DNA from: an uncultured Eggerthellaceae bacterium
GTDB taxonomy: Bacteria; Actinomycetota; Coriobacteriia; Coriobacteriales; Eggerthellaceae
Assembly (NCBI GenBank): GCA_934668515.1
Contig: CAKUNS010000012.1
Span: 1-47,934 of the forward strand
DNA length: 47,934 nucleotides
Direction: 5' to 3'
This document shows positions 43,976 to 47,934 of this stretch, piece by piece. Position numbers and translations under genes: made by a program. The notes under the pieces are model-generated. The model did no database searches. It was not told the DNA's origin and was given only the letters and a program-made list of their open reading frames with translations. The stretch's first letter is position 1. Each line of letters begins with the position of its first letter.

Positions 43976-46900
43976 CTACCGCCTGTTGTTATCCCCCTTC
44001 TCGCTTTTGCGGAGCGCACCGAACGCTACAGCACCGACTGCACCCGCGACAAGAACCGTCAGGATTACAACACATACGATGGGCATCATCTTATCGCCCG
44101 TCTTCGCAAAGAACGCAGGAGGCTCGCCGGACGTGTCTGGGGTCACCGCAGGAGCAGGTTTCGTGTAGATGTTCTTGAACGTCGGCGGTGTTCCATTCGG
44201 CCAGGTCACATTCGCAACCAGGTTGCCCTTGCCGTCATCGGTCACGACAACGGTCACCTTGTACGAACAGTCGTCATAGGTGATGCCAGTCTGCCCGTCG
44301 TTCACCTCAACCAGCGTGAAGTCGTACGTTCCGACCTTGTCGAAATCGATCGCGGTGAACTCGATACGGCCATCAGCGGCGTTCTTCGCCTCGTACGTGC
44401 GGCCGTCAGCGCCCGTCAACTTGAAGGTGAACTCACCCGCCGCAAGCGAACGACCATCGAGGGCCTTCGTCGCGCCGATGATCACCGTCGTGCCCTTGGC
44501 CGCATACGCGTTCTTGAACACAGCCGCATCGGCGTCATCGAGAGCAAAGTCAACCCTCAGCTCGTTGTCGATCTCCACGACAGTGGCCATGACCTGATAC
44601 GTCGTCGCGTCATAGGTGACGCCGGCAGCCGTGGTGCCCGCGCCGATCTCGCGCATCGTGTAGATATGTGTGCCCGCCTCGGTGAACTCGATGTCCGAGA
44701 ACACCACGTTCCCGTCTGCATCATTCGTGCCAGCGGAGACGACCTTACCGTTCTCAAGCAACTCGAAGGAGAACTCGCCCGCAACCAGTGCGCGACCCTC
44801 AAGGATCTTCTTCGCTACGGGAGCAGCGAAAGTAGGATCAGGATCGGGGATAACCGGCGGCGTATACGTATAGGTATTGGTGAAGGTGCGCAGCGGCGTG
44901 CCCTTCACGTAATCTTGCACGTTAGTCACGTTCGCCGTGACGTTGCCATCGTTGCCCTTGGTCACCGTAACCTCGAAGGTGAACGTGGGGTTCGGATCGT
45001 TCGTCACGTCAACATGTCCACCCGCCTTCTCGGTGATGGTGTAGTGGAACACGAGCGTGTTGACATCAACAGACGGATTGTCGGTCGTCGGAACATCGCC
45101 CGCAGGCGCTGCCGCATCGTTTGCCGCAAGAACCGCAGCGACATCAGCAGCAGGAGCGGCCTTCGTGTCAGCTGGAGCGGCCTTCGTGTCAGCAGGTGCG
45201 CTTCCCTCGCCCTTAGCAACATCGCCCGAATCAGGCGTCGCGCTAGCCGCAGGTGCGGCTGCAGCGTCTGCTGCAGGGACGTCACTCGCTACCGCCTTGA
45301 CGGCTGCATTCGATTCGCTCGCAACAGACTTAGCATCGGCGGTGGCTGCGCTGTTGATCACGATAGGACCGTTGTCAAACAAGCTTGCATCGAAGTTGAT
45401 CACGCCGAAGTCAACCGATCCGTCGGCAGCGTTGTGCGCCGTCGTTGCCGCAGGCATCGGAGCATTCTCCCCAGCAGCGGTCAACTCGAAGGTGAACAGC
45501 CCCGTCATATCCGGCATTTCGACCGTGGAGTTGTTCGTGAAGCGTTTGAACGCGTTCACAGGAATCTGATTGTCGTCGTACTCGAAGCCGGCAACATTTG
45601 TGAACTCGCGCGTGTTAGGCGTAGTCGTGAGCTGGGCGGTTGCCACAAGCTTGCCCGTATGGATGCCGTTTTCATCAAGGTCGGTTACCGTCACCGTAAA
45701 CTCAGCGGCATTGCTCGAGTACTGAACGCCACCGATAATACGCCCAGCATTCGCCTCGGTCACGCGGTACTTATAAACACCGACCTGGTTATATGTGATA
45801 TCCCCGAACGAAATCAAGGCATGGCCCGTAGCGGGGTCAACCATGTCGGCACCGACCGTCACGATGGTATCGCCCGGTAGCGGGGCGCCCATGGTCAGCG
45901 TCTCAAGCAGGAAGCTGAATGCATCGTTTGCTTGCCAATCGCGTCCCTCGAGCACCTTGTGCAGCCCGAATCCCGCTTGGGTATCGAACACTGCAGGATC
46001 GGCTTCATAGGTATTCGTGAAAGCAACCTTGTTACCAGCCGCGTCATCGACCGTGGTCGTTATGACCAGCGCGCCCACGTTGTCGGAAGCAACGCTGATC
46101 GCAACGCTGTGCGTCGTCTTGTCATACATCATGCCCGGCGCCTCGGTGGTAGGCACGTTCTCGAACACATCGAAGGTGAATGTCTTGCCCACGTCGTCCT
46201 GTGTGAAGTGCAAATTGGTTAGCAGGGTCGCCTCGTACGCAACGCCCGCGGCACGGGGCTCGGAATTCACGAACGTGCGCGTGCCGTCGCCACCGAGCAG
46301 CGCCGCAGCAGCGTCATTGGTGCCGGCGATGCGGAAGGAGAATTCACCCTGGTCCATATTGCGACCGTTGAGCGTCTTGCTCAAGACAAGCCCGGAGTAG
46401 TCGCCTTCCGCCGTATAGCAGTTGGTGAAGTCGAGTGGGTTCTCGACCGTCCGCGTTGCCGAAAGCACGCCGTTGTTGTCGGTCACCGTCACCATGATTG
46501 TGGCGGTACGGCGATCGAATTCCATGCCCTGCGTACCATCAGCGGGAACCCCCTGGCTATTCCAAGAATTCTCGCGCACCATGAAGGCGTACGTACCCGG
46601 TTTGGTGAATGTCGCGTCACCGAAGGAGAAGCCAACCGCTTGGCCGTTCGTTCCTCCCTGCGCAACCGCATCAGTGCTCGTCAGACGGACAACGCCGTTC
46701 GCGATGGCAGATTGCGTCGCGTCATCGGCAGGGAGCAGCACGAATCCGAAGGTCTCGTTCGGAAGCATGTCGCGGCCAGTGAGGGTCTTGGTACCCGCCG
46801 CGAAATCCTTGGCGGAAACGGTCGCAGATTCAGGCGTATAAAAATTACGGAAGGTTGCGCACTCGGCTGAAGAACTTTCCACCGCATCGGCAAGCTGGTA

Positions 46901-47934
46901 GCCCGCCGTCCAAACCACGACCTGCTCATCGTCGACTATCTCGCTTGTGATGGCAACGGTGACAATCCACGTGGACTCGTCGTATTTCATCCCAGTTTGC
47001 AGCTGGGACTCGTCAGCGTTAGCAACGTTGATCCAGTTGCCAGCACCATCCGACACCACCTCGGTAATGCGATACTGGAACGACTTGCCGATCATGTCGC
47101 CCGTGAAGACGATGTCCTCGAACGTCACGCTGCCATCGGCGTTAACCGTGCCGATCGGGTTTACGGGCATCGGGGCCCAATCCACGACCGGTTCGATGCG
47201 GAAGTTGAACATGCCGCGTGCAAGGGGGTTCGTGCCCGAGTTGTCGGTATATTCCTTCTTCACCGTAGGGTTCCACTTCGCTTCCTGCGCGGCGAATTCG
47301 TTGGTGAACGTTGCAGCGTCGACGCCGTCATCGGACTGGATGCTCTGACCGCCGTCATCATTGATTTGCACCATGACACTCGACACATTCAATATGCCCT
47401 GATGAATAGCATTGTCGCCCTGTTCCGCAAACTTTTCGGTCACGGTAACGACCACACGATAGCGCGCCTGCGACAGGGACATGCCCGCCCCAGCGCCCAC
47501 GGTCTGATCCTCGCTGATCTCATAGACGTACGTGCCGGGCTTCGTGTAGGTGATGTTGCCGAACGCGCCAGCTGCATAACCCCTGTCGGTCAAATCCTGC
47601 TTGGTGAGGGCAAGCGCGCCATTAGGTTCGCCGTTCTCATCGAGCGGCATCGGAGCGTTGTCGGTCACCGGGGTAAGGATGAAGCGGAAGGCGTCGTTGT
47701 CGGTCCAATCGCGGCCCATCAGCACCTTGCGCACATTAAGCGAATCGTTGCCATCGAGCGCGCCGCTCGGACGATAGGCGTTGGCGAACTCAGCCTTAGC
47801 CTGCGCGCCAGCGGCGATCGTGCCCATCGCAGCTTGCGGGTCGTTGTTCTCCGCAGGAGCTATCTGATCGAAACCAGTCGTAGGCTGCTCGCTGACGAGG
47901 TATTCCCAGCCCGCGCTCAAACCGCGGATGATAA
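43976..47934 (-). CDS. Large cell-wall protein with tandem isopeptide pilin-type domains (5' end outside window)
   Basis: At least 1314 residues. The frame stays open to the window edge, so the start is missing. Eight complete repeats of the Spy0128/FctA pilin type follow a partial one. Each has a Lys near its start (as in RKVLMGRDW, SKTLNGRN, HKVLEGRDW), a Glu in strands such as YVYEISE, FQYRITE and YDFTLVE, and an Asn in FTNEF, FTNTY or FKNIY; these three form intramolecular isopeptide bonds. The sixth repeat is interrupted by about 98 Ala/Asp/Pro-rich residues. The C-terminus has a sorting signal FAKTGD, a membrane segment and a basic tail. It probably makes a stiff surface stalk. No sortase is visible. 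Confidence 0.9.
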   Translation of the reverse strand, partial: IIRGLSAGWEYLVSEQPTTGFDQIAPAENNDPQAAMGTIAAGAQAKAEFANAYRPSGALDGNDSLNVRKVLMGRDWTDNDAFRFILTPVTDNAPMPLDENGEPNGALALTKQDLTDRGYAAGAFGNITYTKPGTYVYEISEDQTVGAGAGMSLSQARYRVVVTVTEKFAEQGDNAIHQGILNVSSVMVQINDDGGQSIQSDDGVDAATFTNEFAAQEAKWNPTVKKEYTDNSGTNPLARGMFNFRIEPVVDWAPMPVNPIGTVNADGSVTFEDIVFTGDMIGKSFQYRITEVVSDGAGNWINVANADESQLQTGMKYDESTWIVTVAITSEIVDDEQVVVWTAGYQLADAVESSSAECATFRNFYTPESATVSAKDFAAGTKTLTGRDMLPNETFGFVLLPADDATQSAIANGVVRLTSTDAVAQGGTNGQAVGFSFGDATFTKPGTYAFMVRENSWNSQGVPADGTQGMEFDRRTATIMVTVTDNNGVLSATRTVENPLDFTNCYTAEGDYSGLVLSKTLNGRNMDQGEFSFRIAGTNDAAAALLGGDGTRTFVNSEPRAAGVAYEATLLTNLHFTQDDVGKTFTFDVFENVPTTEAPGMMYDKTTHSVAISVASDNVGALVITTTVDDAAGNKVAFTNTYEADPAVFDTQAGFGLHKVLEGRDWQANDAFSFLLETLTMGAPLPGDTIVTVGADMVDPATGHALISFGDITYNQVGVYKYRVTEANAGRIIGGVQYSSNAAEFTVTVTDLDENGIHTGKLVATAQLTTTPNTREFTNVAGFEYDDNQIPVNAFKRFTNNSTVEMPDMTGLFTFELTAAGENAPMPAATTAHNAADGSVDFGVINFDASLFDNGPIVINSAATADAKSVASESNAAVKAVASDVPAADAAAAPAASATPDSGDVAKGEGSAPADTKAAPADTKAAPAADVAAVLAANDAAAPAGDVPTTDNPSVDVNTLVFHYTITEKAGGHVDVTNDPNPTFTFEVTVTKGNDGNVTANVTNVQDYVKGTPLRTFTNTYTYTPPVIPDPDPTFAAPVAKKILEGRALVAGEFSFELLENGKVVSAGTNDADGNVVFSDIEFTEAGTHIYTMREIGAGTTAAGVTYDATTYQVMATVVEIDNELRVDFALDDADAAVFKNAYAAKGTTVIIGATKALDGRSLAAGEFTFKLTGADGRTYEAKNAADGRIEFTAIDFDKVGTYDFTLVEVNDGQTGITYDDCSYKVTVVVTDDGKGNLVANVTWPNGTPPTFKNIYTKPAPAVTPDTSGEPPAFFAKTGDKMMPIVCVVILTVLVAGAVGAVAFGALRKSEKGDNNRR
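45154..45195 (-). repeat. 21-bp tandem repeat inside the Ala-rich insert
   Basis: Two copies of a 21-base unit (45154-45174 and 45175-45195), differing at one base, encode APADTKA-type heptads. They sit inside the low-complexity insert of the sixth pilin-like domain and are a likely source of length change by slippage. Confidence 0.75.

Noticed and set aside
43820..45880. Plus-strand frame of 686 codons opposite the surface protein
   Set aside because: It is Arg/Val/His-rich shadow sequence of the repetitive pilin-type gene.

Overview
The window looks like chromosomal DNA of an anaerobic actinobacterium of the class Coriobacteriia, most likely the family Eggerthellaceae. This placement is inferred from gene content, not from a search. 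The pointers are high GC, an actinobacterial-type integration host factor (mIHF), a transketolase split into two genes, a large NTPase/BTAD regulator, two lipoprotein-type aryl-sulfate sulfotransferases, and a cell-wall protein built from pilin isopeptide domains.

Layout. 1-835: gene-poor, G-rich DNA with two strong G-quadruplex motifs, a long inverted repeat and a terminator. 836-9256 (minus strand): a tightly packed run read as transketolase N and C halves, ftsE, ftsX, a C-terminal processing protease, rnr, a small unknown ORF, smpB and a charged hypothetical protein. 9502-13504: secA and prfB, ending in a clear terminator. 13619-16315: a solitary NTPase/BTAD transcription regulator. 16584-23184: the rplU-rpmA unit with its promoter and terminator, then obgE-proB-proA-nadD/yqeK-rsfS with touching or overlapping ends. 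23413-29132: polA, a TauE/SafE transporter, and glutamine synthetase followed with no gap by an OmpR-type regulator that lacks the phosphoacceptor aspartate.

29474-33764 (plus strand): a short leader ORF, then a glycosyltransferase, a DegT-type aminotransferase, a small sugar-phosphate transferase and an Mrp/NBP35-type Fe-S carrier ATPase. These look like a surface-glycan group with a housekeeping gene at its end. 33857-36112 (minus): an MFS transporter, the mIHF gene and a universal stress protein. 36341-40545: two tandem aryl-sulfate sulfotransferase lipoproteins, duplicated together with their upstream element and terminal hairpin, with a LysR gene divergent from the second copy. 41772-43201: a MarR regulator overlapping a second TauE/SafE transporter.

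43377-43673: tRNA-Ala(GGC) followed by a compact 179-bp segment that ends in a second exact copy of the tRNA 3' end and is rich in hairpins. 43976 to the right edge: the 3' part of a very large surface protein with at least eight isopeptide-forming pilin-like domains. One of these domains is interrupted by an Ala-rich low-complexity insert.

The most unusual observations are the tRNA-adjacent repeat-bounded element, the duplicated sulfotransferase cassette with overlapping divergent promoters and a structured leader, the glnA/atypical-regulator pair, the SPT (not SPF) tripeptide in release factor 2, and the multi-domain pilin-like protein with its interrupted domain.
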